A stretch of 64,000 nucleotides of DNA, taken from NCBI GenBank assembly GCA_002104945.1, contig MCFH01000050.1:345027-409026 (forward strand). The letters run 5' to 3'. Each line of letters starts with the position of its first letter. Position 1 is the first letter of the stretch. Position numbers and translations under genes: made by a program. A model generated the notes under the pieces. That model worked only from the letters and a program-made list of their open reading frames with translations. It did no database searches and was not told where the DNA came from. The DNA comes from Piromyces finnis. Taxonomy: Eukaryota > Neocallimastigomycota > Neocallimastigomycetes > Neocallimastigales > Neocallimastigaceae. This document shows, piece by piece, positions 13,642 through 24,688 of this stretch.

Positions 13642-16340
13642 TTTTTTTTTTTCTAAATTAAAAAACTTGTTTTCAATATAAATTCAGTGTTTTAACTAAA
13701 AAAAATCTTGATATATTCATTACTTTTACTAAAAGTCTAATTTTCAATATATATATATATCTAGTAGGATATTATAGTTGAATTACAATACTAATGAATG
13801 AATGAAATAACAATTTATTTATATACTATTTTAATAATTTTAATAAATAAATAAAATATATGTTTTAAAGATAAATATATATTTAATATGAATTAATACT
13901 ATTCCAGAATAAATTAACTTTAATAATTTGAATGTTATCTTTGAGTTTTCTATTTTAAATTATAAACGTTTTAATTTCAATGCCAACTGTTTTCTCTTTA
14001 AAAAAATTTTTTTATTTAATGACTACTACTTTGAATAATATTGACGTATTTCTAATAAAACATTTTTATTTTTTTTCTCGTATTGTAGTTTAAAAGAGTA
14101 ATAATTAGTAGGATAAATTTTAATTTGACATGTATTATTTTATGAAACTAATAATTTTTTTGTAAGCATTATATATTGACCATAACATAAATATTATAAC
14201 ATTTGTCTATTTAATTAATGATTAGTAAATAAAGTTTATAAAAAAAATTTATAAAAAAAAAAAAGCAATAAATTTATATGAATATATTATACTATTTTTA
14301 TAATATATTTGACTATTCTCTTTTTGTCATTAAATAAAAATAAGCTGATTTTAAATAATTAATAATAAAGTATTATAAATTTTATAATTTATTAGAATAA
14401 TCTAAGATATTTCAATCGTATTGTACTTTTTTTTTTTTCTATAACATTTATAAATGCTTTGACAAAAAAAAAAAAGTTTAAAAAAAAAAAACTTACCTCC
14501 TCCTATTTATATAATGTGTATTTTACATACTTTAATATATTGATATTTGATAGATTAATTAAAATCTTATTGGATAATAAATTATTTTCTAAAGCTATAA
14601 ATCCTAAAAAATTACAACATAATTAAATAATTAAACCATTGAGTAACCAAAAAAAAAAAAAATCTTTAATTAAAAAAAAATGATATTACAATTCTATTTT
14701 ATAATATATTAAAGTATAGGTTTATAATATTTTTTGAATTCCAATTGTATGGAAATCAAAAAAACTTTATTTATTATGAAAAATAATATGATGAAACATG
14801 AAAAAAGATTATTGGAAAAGTAAATTGAAAAAAAGATTAATTCTTAAAAATCAATAATAATCATACTCTTTTTTTTTATCATATATATAGAAAAGTAGAA
14901 TTTACTTATTTTTCGATGAAAAAAAAAACTTTGGTTGATTTATAACTATTTTATAAATGCATGTAGGTAATAGATATATAAATATTTTAAAAAGCACACT
15001 GTACATGAATTACTTTATATCATTATTTATTAGTAAAGCTAATGATTAAATATATTGAATATATTGGTTTTATTATCCACTTTTTTAAAAATGTTTTTAT
15101 GTAATTCTTATAATTTAATTAAAATATATTAAAGTATAATGATAATATATAAAGGTTTAATTAAATTTAAATGTTTTTGATAGAAAAAATCATAAAATTC
15201 TGGCTCGTTCACCTAAAAACTGCTACATTAAAAAAGTTTGATATATTTATATTTATTTATATATTATTCATATATTATTTATTTATTTTCTACATATAAT
15301 ATTTATGTATTATTTATTTATTATTTATATTTTTATGTTATTTAATATATATTTGTTTATATATCTTTTATATACGCTATTTGTTTTTTTTTATGTAACA
15401 TATATAAAAATTGACTTTATATATATCAACAATTATAAATATATATGTAATTCTTTATACTGTAATATATCCTTTTAAATATATATATCTATCAATACAA
15501 AAAAAATAAGATAAATATTAAAAGAATATTAAAAACTTTATTAATAATATAAATGGATTTAATATAATTTATCATAATATATTATTTCATAACTTAATTT
15601 ATTATATATATTTATATTATATATTTTATATATTATTTATTTATAAATATTTATTACATATTTTATTATATATTAAATATTTTATATTTTATTGTAATAT
15701 AATTAATTATATAATTTATTATATAGGTTATATATTATATACTTTTAAACATTCTATTGCAGTATAAGGTTACTATATATTTCTATATTATTTTATTATA
15801 TATAAATTATATATCAGTATTATATTAGGTTTTCTAAATAATTTATGAATGAATCGAGGAAATGCTAAAAAAAAAATGTAAAAAATAGTAAAAAAGTAAA
15901 AGGTTCAAAATCCCTTTTAGAAAGGCCCATTAAAATATAAACAAAAAAGCAGGTCCAATTTTATTATTTTAAGTAACATTTAAACTATTTTTTTAACTTT
16001 TTATTAGTTAAAATATTAGAAATTTTATGGAATGACCAGATTTATGGTAAAACAATGACCGAGCTAAAAAAAAAAAAATCATTTAAAAAGGTAAAAAAAA
16101 AAGGTTTACATTTTATTTCTCTTTTTTTAATTTTCCAAAGAAATTGGAATATTACCCTTAAGGTAGGTATTTCTTTTTTTTTTTAAAGTATTTTTAAACC
16201 ACCCTTCTATATAGTTTCCAAAAAGGTTAGTTTATTCTTTTTATTAAGAATTTTAAATATTTATGTAGTATATATATGTTTCATAACAAAAAGAAAAAAG
16301 GACAAAAGTAAAAAAAAAAATGTTAAGAAATTCTAAAATC

Positions 16341-16372
<32 letters not shown>

Positions 16373-16635
16373 CATTTCTCAAAATGAAATTTGAATTTTC
16401 ATTTAATAAATTTAGAACCATTTCAAGTTAATTAAAAAAAAATTGGGAATAATTAAACTTGGAAATTAAAAAACTCAATTTTATAATTAAAAAAAAATAA
16501 ATTAATATATTGCCAAAGTATAAACAAAAATAATTTTAATTTCTCATTTCTCTGATAATAAATTTATTTAAAAAATAATGAATCTATTCATTTATTTAAT
16601 GACTAAATTATTTTTTAGTAAAATTCCTAATAAAA
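13642..16635. other. gene-poor AT-rich region
   Basis: No coding signal is seen. The immediate 5' flank of the 719-codon gene (13642-13700) has T-runs on the plus strand. Around 15890-15960 there is a slightly more GC-rich spot with a tRNA B-box look-alike, but no tRNA can be folded around it. The rest is A/T sequence with homopolymers. Confidence 0.5.
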
Positions 16636-16638
16636 TAT

Positions 16639-16693
<55 letters not shown>

Positions 16694-16694
16694 T
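16636..16694. repeat. (TTTA)n microsatellite
   Basis: About 15 uninterrupted TTTA units. Confidence 0.9.
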
Positions 16695-18480
16695 CTTCTT
16701 CTATTCTTCTATGGCAATATTTTTACAAAAGAAAAAAATTAAATTTAAATAAAACTATTTAATAGAATATACTACAATATATCAATAAATATATTAAATA
16801 AAATTTTTTAATTTCATTCACCAAAAAAAAAATAAAAATAAAATTGACAACGCAATATTGATTAAAAAAATGTGGATACATTTTAAGACAATTTCATTAT
16901 CCTTTTTTTATAATTAACATTAATTATTATTGAATTAATCCACATTTTCCATAAATTATTATAAATTATTATAAATTTGAAATTACAATCCTATTTAAAT
17001 TATAAAATATTTATTTATATATTATCTCAATTTAATAAATGTAATATATTATTTTCCATTTAATATTTATTAAAAAAGAAATGTCAAATTACAATTTATC
17101 TTTGGTTCTGTTGATTTAAAAAAAAAAAAAAGGGGGAAACCTTTTAATTTCAAAAAAGGAAATGGTGTCATTAGATAAACTATTCCAATGAAAAATAAAT
17201 GAAAAAAATATATATTTATTATTTTCATATCTTTATATATATATAATAAAAAAAATTTGATATATATATGATTCATATATAATTTTACATTAAATTTACA
17301 TGAAGTCAATGAAAACAAAAAACAAAAAAAAAAAGTAAATTAAATAATAAATTATTAATATATTATTTATAAAGCAGAAAATTTTTTTCAATATCTAATA
17401 TATTATATTAATATAATTGTAACCATTTTAATTATCTTTAAAATTAATTTATTTTGAATTATTATGATAAATATATATGAAAATAAAAGCATTAATAAAA
17501 AAGGTATAAATAGGTAAGTAGTATAATAAAAATTTTAAAAATATAAAATGTATATAAAAAAAAAGGTTTACTTTATATAATAATAATAGTAATAATTAAA
17601 AATATATTTATATATATTATATGATATAAAAATTTCATTATTAAAGAAAGAAATTTTACTTGGTTTTTTATTTAGCTCTAATACAACTCAATGTTTAACA
17701 ATAATTATAAAAATATAAATATAAATATATTATTAATTATATTATATTTATTTTTTATAGGAACAATAAATAAATTTAAAAAGATATATACTGAAAAAAT
17801 AAATTATTAAAAATATAAAGGTTAAAATTTCAAAAAAATTATTAAAAATATAGATTAAAATTTCAAAAAACTTTTTGAAATAGAATAATTTTTAATACGT
17901 ATTTATCATTTTTTATAAATATAATGTAAAATATATATATATATCAAATGATGTTAAATTTAGAATTATTATAAAAGTTTTTAAAAAAAAAATATTAATA
18001 ATTTACTTGAATTCTTTTTTTTTTTTATCCTTATGTATAGTTATAATGAAAATAAAGTATTAGAAAAAGAAATATTAAATATTAAAATTCATTCTAACTC
18101 TACAAATAAAAATGGTTAGTTTACTATAATAATTATTTGTTCAACGAAAAATAATATTAGTTTACTAAATATATATATTCAAATTCTTTCTTATTTAAAA
18201 AAAAAAGGCGGCACTAATAATATCTATAAAAAAAAAAAAAATTGTGAAATTACTATTTGGGTAATTCTTTCTATTCTTTTAAACAAGCTTTTTTAAAAAA
18301 AAGAATATAAGGTTTGCTTAAATAACATTACCAATAACCCATAAACTAAAACATTCCATTACCAGAATATATTAATTTTGTCTCCTGATATATCAAAAAA
18401 AAAATCTATAATATACTCTCCAAAATTAAAATATAATGGGGATATCTTTTTTTTTATCCATTATAATAACCTGTTTATAT
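16695..18480. other. gene-poor AT-rich region
   Basis: No gene can be supported. The minus-strand open stretch at 17070-17318 is a chance frame. Around 17803-17872 an imperfect unit of about 34 bases is present twice in tandem. A short Lys/Glu/Asn-rich open stretch at about 18043-18116 could be an exon, but it has no partner. Confidence 0.45.
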
Positions 18481-18491
18481 TATTTATTTAT

Positions 18492-18522
<31 letters not shown>

Positions 18523-18720
18523 TTTAATTATTTATTTAATTAATTAATTATTTATTTATTTATTTATTTATTTATATATATATATATATTTATTTATTAT
18601 TTATTTATTTATTTATATATTTATTTATTTATTATTTATTTATTTATTTATTTATTATTTATTTATTTAGTTAGTTAGTTAGTTATTTATTTATTTATTT
18701 ATATATATATATATTTATTT

Positions 18721-18800
<80 letters not shown>

Positions 18801-18806
18801 TTTGCT
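18481..18806. repeat. compound TTTA / TTAG / TA microsatellite block
   Basis: Alternating blocks of TTTA units and TTAG units (GTTAGTTAG phases at about 18495-18522, 18668-18684 and 18771-18800) with short TA tracts, over about 325 bases. The TTAG blocks recur three times in the same orientation, each flanked by TTTA, so the array grew by duplication of a larger compound unit. TTAG differs from the fungal telomere unit TTAGGG, so I do not call it telomeric. Confidence 0.9.
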
Positions 18807-19579
18807 ATTTATATTTTTTCCTTATATTTCTTTACAAAGTTTTTTTGATTGATTTAAAAATAAAAAACCAAAAAAAAAAAAAAAAAAAAAGACTTTGAAT
18901 GACAATAATGTACATTTTGTTTTTCTTTTTTTTAATTAAATTTATAATTCATTAAAAATATTATTATGAAAGAATATTCTTTCCATCAACATCAATATAT
19001 AATATAATAATTTAAATATATAAAAAAATAAAAATTATTTAAAGCTTTTTAAATGTAAATATTAAATACTAAAGAAATTATTTAATATATTTTATCTAAT
19101 GATTACCTTATTTAAAAAAGTGCATATAATGTACTACATTCTTTAATAATATAATTTTAATAGGAAAATATATATAATAATAATAATAATAAATAAGTAT
19201 AAATAAGGTTTAATTCTTTTTTTTTTCATAATAATAATAACACTAATAATGAACAGCAATAATTTTTTTTTCACCCTTTAACGAAAATTAAAAAGTTTTT
19301 AAAAAAAAAGCATAGACCTTATATAATCCTATTCCATAAATAATTATACTATTTTAGTTTAATATAAAAGCAAATAAATGAATAAATTAAGCAAATTTAT
19401 TTGTAATTCATTTATTTGTGCTATTGTATTATACTCTATATAAAAAAGTATCTTATTATATAGAATATCAACACTCTTCATGAATTATTTATAAAATATA
19501 AATATATATTTATTCATAAATTATAAATCATTAAAAAAAAAAAAGGATAATTAAAATTATTATAATAAAATAGAGTAAT
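18807..19579. other. gene-poor AT-rich region
   Basis: Nothing beyond homopolymers and A/T-rich sequence is seen. It is the presumed 5' flank of the ankyrin relic that follows. Confidence 0.5.
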
Positions 19580-19983
19580 ATGAATGACCAGAATAGTATT
19601 TTAGATAGGATTAAAGAATTTATACAATTTTATGACAAAGCTGTTTTAAGGAAAACCAAATAGACTCCAGGAATATTAAAAATTTTAATGATATCTTAAT
19701 ATTTCTATAAAAGCAAAGGTTTCGCTAGATACTATTCAATTTTTACTTAATCAACGACACGATAAAAATTTAAATTTTATTAATAATAAAAATGAAACCT
19801 CATTGGAATAGATGGTAAAAAGAAAAAAAAAAAAAAAAAAATACTTGATCTAGATTTATTTCAATATCATAACTAGTTGATTTTGACATAAATCAATATT
19901 CATGGGAAAATTCATATTATTCCTACATTAAGGCTATATCAAATAATAATATTGAAATTATTGAACTATTAACAAATTATATA
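19580..19983 (+). pseudogene. broken ankyrin-repeat protein gene
   Basis: Three pieces in different frames read like one ankyrin-type protein. From ATG 19580: NDQNSILDRIKEFIQFYDKA, then a TAG. After a frame change, about 19697-19810: NISIKAKVSLDTIQFLLNQR followed by HDKNLNFINNKNETSLE and a TAG. Then about 19872-19983: LVDFDINQYSWENSYY and IKAISNNNIEIIELLTNY. The helix pattern NNNIEIIELL and the linker NFINNKNETSLE are typical of divergent ankyrin repeats, which are abundant in gut-fungus genomes. At least two frame breaks and two stops, plus a poly(A) run in the middle (about 19820-19840), indicate a dead copy. It lies tail-to-tail with the TTC5-like gene. An alternative, a spliced functional gene, is unlikely because no splice-like junctions restore the frame. 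Confidence 0.65.
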
Positions 19984-20324
19984 TATTATATATATATATA
20001 AAATCATTATTAAAACTTTAAAAAAAATAAAATAAAATGGTTTATGATATATGACCTTTAATGATATATTTTTTTAAATTTTATAATTTTTTTAAATTAA
20101 ATATTTAATATCTATATATATTATTTAATTTAATTAAATTGGTGAATAAAGGTTTATTATCTATTTTTTATTTTTTAATTTCTGTATTTTTTTAAAAAAA
20201 AAATACAGAATTTATAAATTACATAAATTATTTTAAAAACCCACAGTTTTTAATAGTATTTATTAATACTTTAGATTTTATTCTAAAAAATTTTATAATA
20301 TATAAATTAAATATTTAGGCTATA

Positions 20325-23277
20325 TCAAGAGCAATCAATCATAATGTTGGAATAGTCAATATCCATCATATCATCTAAAACCTTACCATTAACAAAAAGA
20401 TGCATTCTTTTTATAGTAGTAATACTATTCATGTCGGAGGAATACGATTTGCTCTTTTGATCAACAAAGACTTTATTTTGTTTTAACCATTCTTTCTCAA
20501 TAAAATGTTGTAATGAACGCTGACTAAATAAATCAATTCGTATTGTTTTATAGTCAATATTACCCTTTAAAATTTTATAAAATATAATATATATTTATCA
20601 ATAAGAGTATTAATATTATTTGACAATAGAATTATTATATGTATATATATATATATATATTATTTTTAAAAAATACATGTTCAAAGGATGCTTTTATATT
20701 AAATAGTTCTGGCTCATAGACAAGTATTTCTTGACCAATTAACTCAAAATTGTTGTTTAAATTATATATACTTAAAGCAATATAATGATTTGTTTCATCC
20801 ACTGCGATAAAAGATCTTTTCATATAAAAATAATTAAAAAAAATAAATATAAATTATATAGTATAAACTATTAATGTCTTTTAAATATATATATATATAC
20901 CTATTGTAACCAAAAATCGAAGTAACCTCACTAATAATTCTTAATCTGATACATTTGTTGTTATTTTTTCCATTTTTTAATGACGAAATCATTAAAGATT
21001 CAAACTCCACTTCATCTTTTCTATCATCCTGCTTAGTTATTTCATTATCATTATTAAAATCTGGATTACTTTTGTCAATGCATTGCTTAAATGGATTATC
21101 TCTTCCCCATTCAATTTTCAAAAAATATTTATCTTTTATGTTACACTAAAATATGAAGTATGAAAAAACAAAAATGGAAAAAGCCAATATAAAGTATTAG
21201 TTATGAATAAAATTGTTGTATAATTTATAAAAGTTCAATTATTATTTTATATTGTACGGTTATATTACTTTATTTTTTATTAATAATGACATTTTTTCTA
21301 AATACTGTTCTATTTTCTTTATTTTCTTTATATTTTTTTGAAACAGTTCTTCTAACGACGTAGAAAGAAATTGATCCTGTTTATACACTTTTTCTTGTAT
21401 ATATTTATTAATAAGTTTAAGATCATTTATACCATTTTGATAATTTTCCATATATAAATTAGTCTTTAAAATAAATTGTATTAGAATTTAAAGAAAATTA
21501 TAAAGATATATATAAAGTATCGAAAAAATATCAAATATATCCATGAATTATATATAATACCGTCAATTTATTTAATAGAATGTCTAAACTTTCTTCTTTA
21601 GAACAATGAGAAAACTAAATAATAATGTTATATATAAAATATGAAAAATATATATAATAATTCTTCTTTTATATAATAAATTATAAACCTACTTACTGCT
21701 ATTGTATATGCCTTCAATGAATTTCTTAAATCATTAATATCTCTAGTAATATTGAAAAAATTTTCTAAATAAGTTATACCTAAAGAAGCTATTTATTTTA
21801 TATTATTATATATCAATATATAAATATCAAAATGGAAATAAAATAAAAAAAAAGCATTTATAACTTAGATAATTTAAAATACTTACCCCATGAAGAACTA
21901 TTTTTAATATTATATTGTATAGATTTTTTTGATAATTCTATACTTTTTTCAATATTCCCTTTATATTCTAGATAATCTTTAAAAAAAATTTAAAAATATT
22001 AAAATGAATATAAATAAAAAAATAATAAAAAATAAAAAAGAATAACAAAATAACAAAATAATTATGATCAATGTATATTATATGTACTAGTTTTTATTTT
22101 TCGAAGTGTTAATGCCATATTATTCAATGTTTTTTCTGTTGGTTTCTTTTAAATATTGTCATTATCATATATATATAACATATATATTTTATTTATAAAT
22201 ATATTAAAAAAAATTAAGCATTAATATATTATCATTATTAATAAATATTTAAAATACAAGTTTAATATTCAATGAATATATTAAACTTACTATTTTCATA
22301 GCTCTATCAAGACAATGTTTAGCCAAAGTTAATTCAAGATTTGATGAAAATGTATTTGTTTTTGCTTAATAATTATTTTTTTAAAAAATATATATATATA
22401 TATATATATAAATATATATATTATTATTCATTTTTATATTTATCAATAAGATGATGTTGTTGTTGTTGTTTTATCAGAATAATAATTATTATATACTATT
22501 ATTACTTTTATTAAATGATTGATGATCCTCCGTTGAATTAAGTTTTTTTTTTAAAAGATGTTTTTTTAAATAACATTCTGCTAATTCTGACCAAGCTTCT
22601 GAAAGTAGTGGATTTAATTTAACAGCCATGGATAAATTCTTTTCTGATAAATGATGAAAATGATCAAATATATTGTAAAGATAACCTCTTAAATAATAAT
22701 AATAAGCTTTTTGTTCATTAGAAAGGGTTGGATCAAACGTATGATAGGATAAATGTATATCAAAAGGTTTTATATTTAATTTTTCTTTTTCAACGATCCA
22801 ATCTTTATCATTTTCAATGTCGAAATCATTTAAATACTTTTGAATTGTTTTTATTATATAATCACTATTTAAATTATCTTTTTTCTTATTCTCCGTTTGA
22901 CCTATTTTCTCTTCTCAATAAATGAATTTTAGCATAGAAATAATATCAATAATAATGATAATGATAATAATAAAATATGTTGATTTAATTCCTTAAAAAC
23001 TAACTATATATATATAGTATATAGTAAGGTATTCATAAATTTAAATAAATTTAAAAAGTTTTTCAATAATACTTTGGATTTTTTCGGGAATAAAAGGATG
23101 AATCCATCGTTTTGTTGGGAATTTAGTTAAAAAATCAAAAATATAAAGAATAATGTTCACATTAACTATCTTTCCTTTTGATGATAATTTAGGATATTCT
23201 AAATAAAGTTCTTGTATCATATGGTGTATAGCATCCGCATGTGTAGAAAAATCTAATGTTGGTGTTGTAAAATACAT
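20325..23277 (-). CDS. TTC5: TTC5 (Strap)-like TPR/OB-fold protein
   Basis: Ten exons form a continuous frame: 22506-22901, 22291-22364, 22088-22145, 21887-21976, 21697-21788, 21561-21614, 21269-21463, 20901-21145, 20677-20815 and 20325-20564. TPR helices include LSMAVKLNPLLSEAWSELAE, LELTLAKHCLDRAMKI, SIELSKKSIQYNIKNSSSWG and INDLRNSLKAYTIA. The C-terminal part carries the OB-fold signature of TTC5: SFIAVDETNHYIALSIYNL, IGQEILVYEPELF and HLFVNGKVL. Order and spacing follow animal TTC5 throughout. In animals TTC5 binds nascent tubulin chains on ribosomes and triggers tubulin mRNA decay, and also acts as a p300 cofactor. The 5' end is uncertain: an in-frame first exon 23073-23277 (MYFTTPTLDFSTHADA...) joins in phase through a GTATTA donor and gives 595 residues in total, longer than the animal protein of about 440. 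That exon could instead be a separate short gene. An acceptor at 22913 is also in frame. Confidence 0.82.
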
Positions 23278-23796
23278 CTTAATTTTCAATAAAAAAAAAA
23301 ATCAAATTAGGTCTTAATCAATAGATCAATTTTTATTTTTCTTTTTTTTTTTTTTTTTTTTTTTTTTTTCTCCTTCCTGGTACTTCTTTATTATTATATT
23401 AAAAAAATGAAAAAAAAAAAAAAAAAAAAAAAAATTTCTTTTTTAAAATTTTTACATTTAAAGTTTAAAAAGAATAAAAAAAACTACTCCGAACTATATT
23501 TCGAAAAATAATAATAAATATATATTATCTCTATAGTTATTAACAAAAAAAAAAAAAAGGTGTGACAATGAGAAAAAAATAATAATAATAATACTTTATT
23601 ATTATTAAGATTTTGTTATAACATCTTGAATTTTTTTATTTTGTTTTATTTTTTTTTCTTTTTTTCTTTTATTTGTTTATTTATTCAATTCTATATGTAT
23701 TATAGTTTTATTTGTATTTAATTTATAAAAAGAAAATATATAAAAATAAAATAGAATAATAAAAAAGAATATATATATATATATAAAAAAAAAAGC

Positions 23797-23863
<67 letters not shown>

Positions 23864-23864
23864 T
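23797..23864. repeat. (ATT)n microsatellite
   Basis: About 22 uninterrupted ATT triplets. Confidence 0.9.
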
Positions 23865-23998
23865 ATATACTATTTTGTTTTTGTTGTTTTGTTTTTTTGC
23901 TTTTTTTACTAGTTTTGTTTTATTTTGCGTTGTTTGTTTGTTTACCTGCTTGCTTGATTTTGTTTTATTTTGTTTTTTTATCCTAATTGCTCGATATT

Positions 23999-24159
23999 TT
24001 ATTTATTTATTATTTATTTATTTATTATTTATTTATTTATTTATTATTTATTTATTTATTTATTTATTATTTATTTATTTATTATTTATTTATTTATTTA
24101 TTTATTATTTATTTATTTATTTATTATTTATTATTTATTTATTTATTTATTATTTATTT

Positions 24160-24191
<32 letters not shown>

Positions 24192-24196
24192 TTTTT

Positions 24197-24257
<61 letters not shown>
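23999..24257. repeat. TTTA / TTATTTA compound microsatellite, about 260 bp
   Basis: Mixed 4-base and 3-base units (TTTA with interspersed TTA) form a 260-base pyrimidine-rich tract. All three plus-strand frames stay open across it as Leu/Phe/Ile/Tyr repeats, so the open frames are artefacts. Confidence 0.92.
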
Positions 24258-24688
24258 TTTGATTATTTTCATTTGCTAGTAAATAAAAACATTTAAAGAA
24301 AAAAAAAATTGTAATATGTAATATATATCTTAAGGCAGTAAATAAATATTAATTAAAAATATGGGTTGAAATATATATATATATATGTTATATGTTATGA
24401 TATTGTAACTTATTAAAGTTTTTCTTTTTTTTTTTTTTTATTAAAAAAAAAATATAAACTTTAAATTCTATAAATGAACAAACTTTATCAAAAAAGATTT
24501 ATAGCCTTGTTCATCTTACATACCCTCATCACACACATATATAAATAATAAAAAATAAAATAAAAGGTAATACTTTATAATAAAGAAATAAAATATTTTA
24601 AAATGTGTGTAGTTGACAAATATTTATTAAAAACTGGGTTTAATTTATGTTGTTGTAATATATGGAATGTTATTAATAATGATAAGAA

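Larger units (their letters stand above)
23278..24688. other. intergenic region dominated by homopolymers and microsatellites
   Basis: Between the starts of a poly(T) run (about 23342-23369), a poly(A) run (about 23411-23434), an ATT array and a large TTTA array, no gene can be supported. The Phe/Leu/Ile/Tyr-rich open frames across 23875-24296 are read-through of the TTTA array. About 24300-24688 is plain A/T sequence containing the 3' flank of the Sec7 gene. Confidence 0.7.

Noticed and set aside
15898-15915. GGTTCAAAATCCC, resembling a tRNA B-box
   Set aside because: It has one extra base compared with the consensus, and no A-box, anticodon stem or acceptor stem can be formed around it.
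17070-17318. 82-codon minus-strand frame
   Set aside because: The composition follows A/T homopolymers (FFLLYIYK, FFFFK), with no domain or splice partner.
18481-18806. TTAG arrays as a possible internal telomere tract
   Set aside because: The unit is TTAG mixed with TTTA rather than TTAGGG, and it sits inside a typical compound microsatellite.
20317-20380. Plus-strand words resembling an ankyrin continuation (AISRAINHNVGIVNI) beyond the relic
   Set aside because: The same bases encode the well-supported C-terminus of the TTC5-like protein on the other strand. I treat the ankyrin resemblance as coincidence.
23875-24296. Three overlapping open frames of 91-134 codons rich in Leu, Phe, Ile and Tyr
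   Set aside because: They are translations of the TTTA/TTA microsatellite in all three frames. There is no conserved content.
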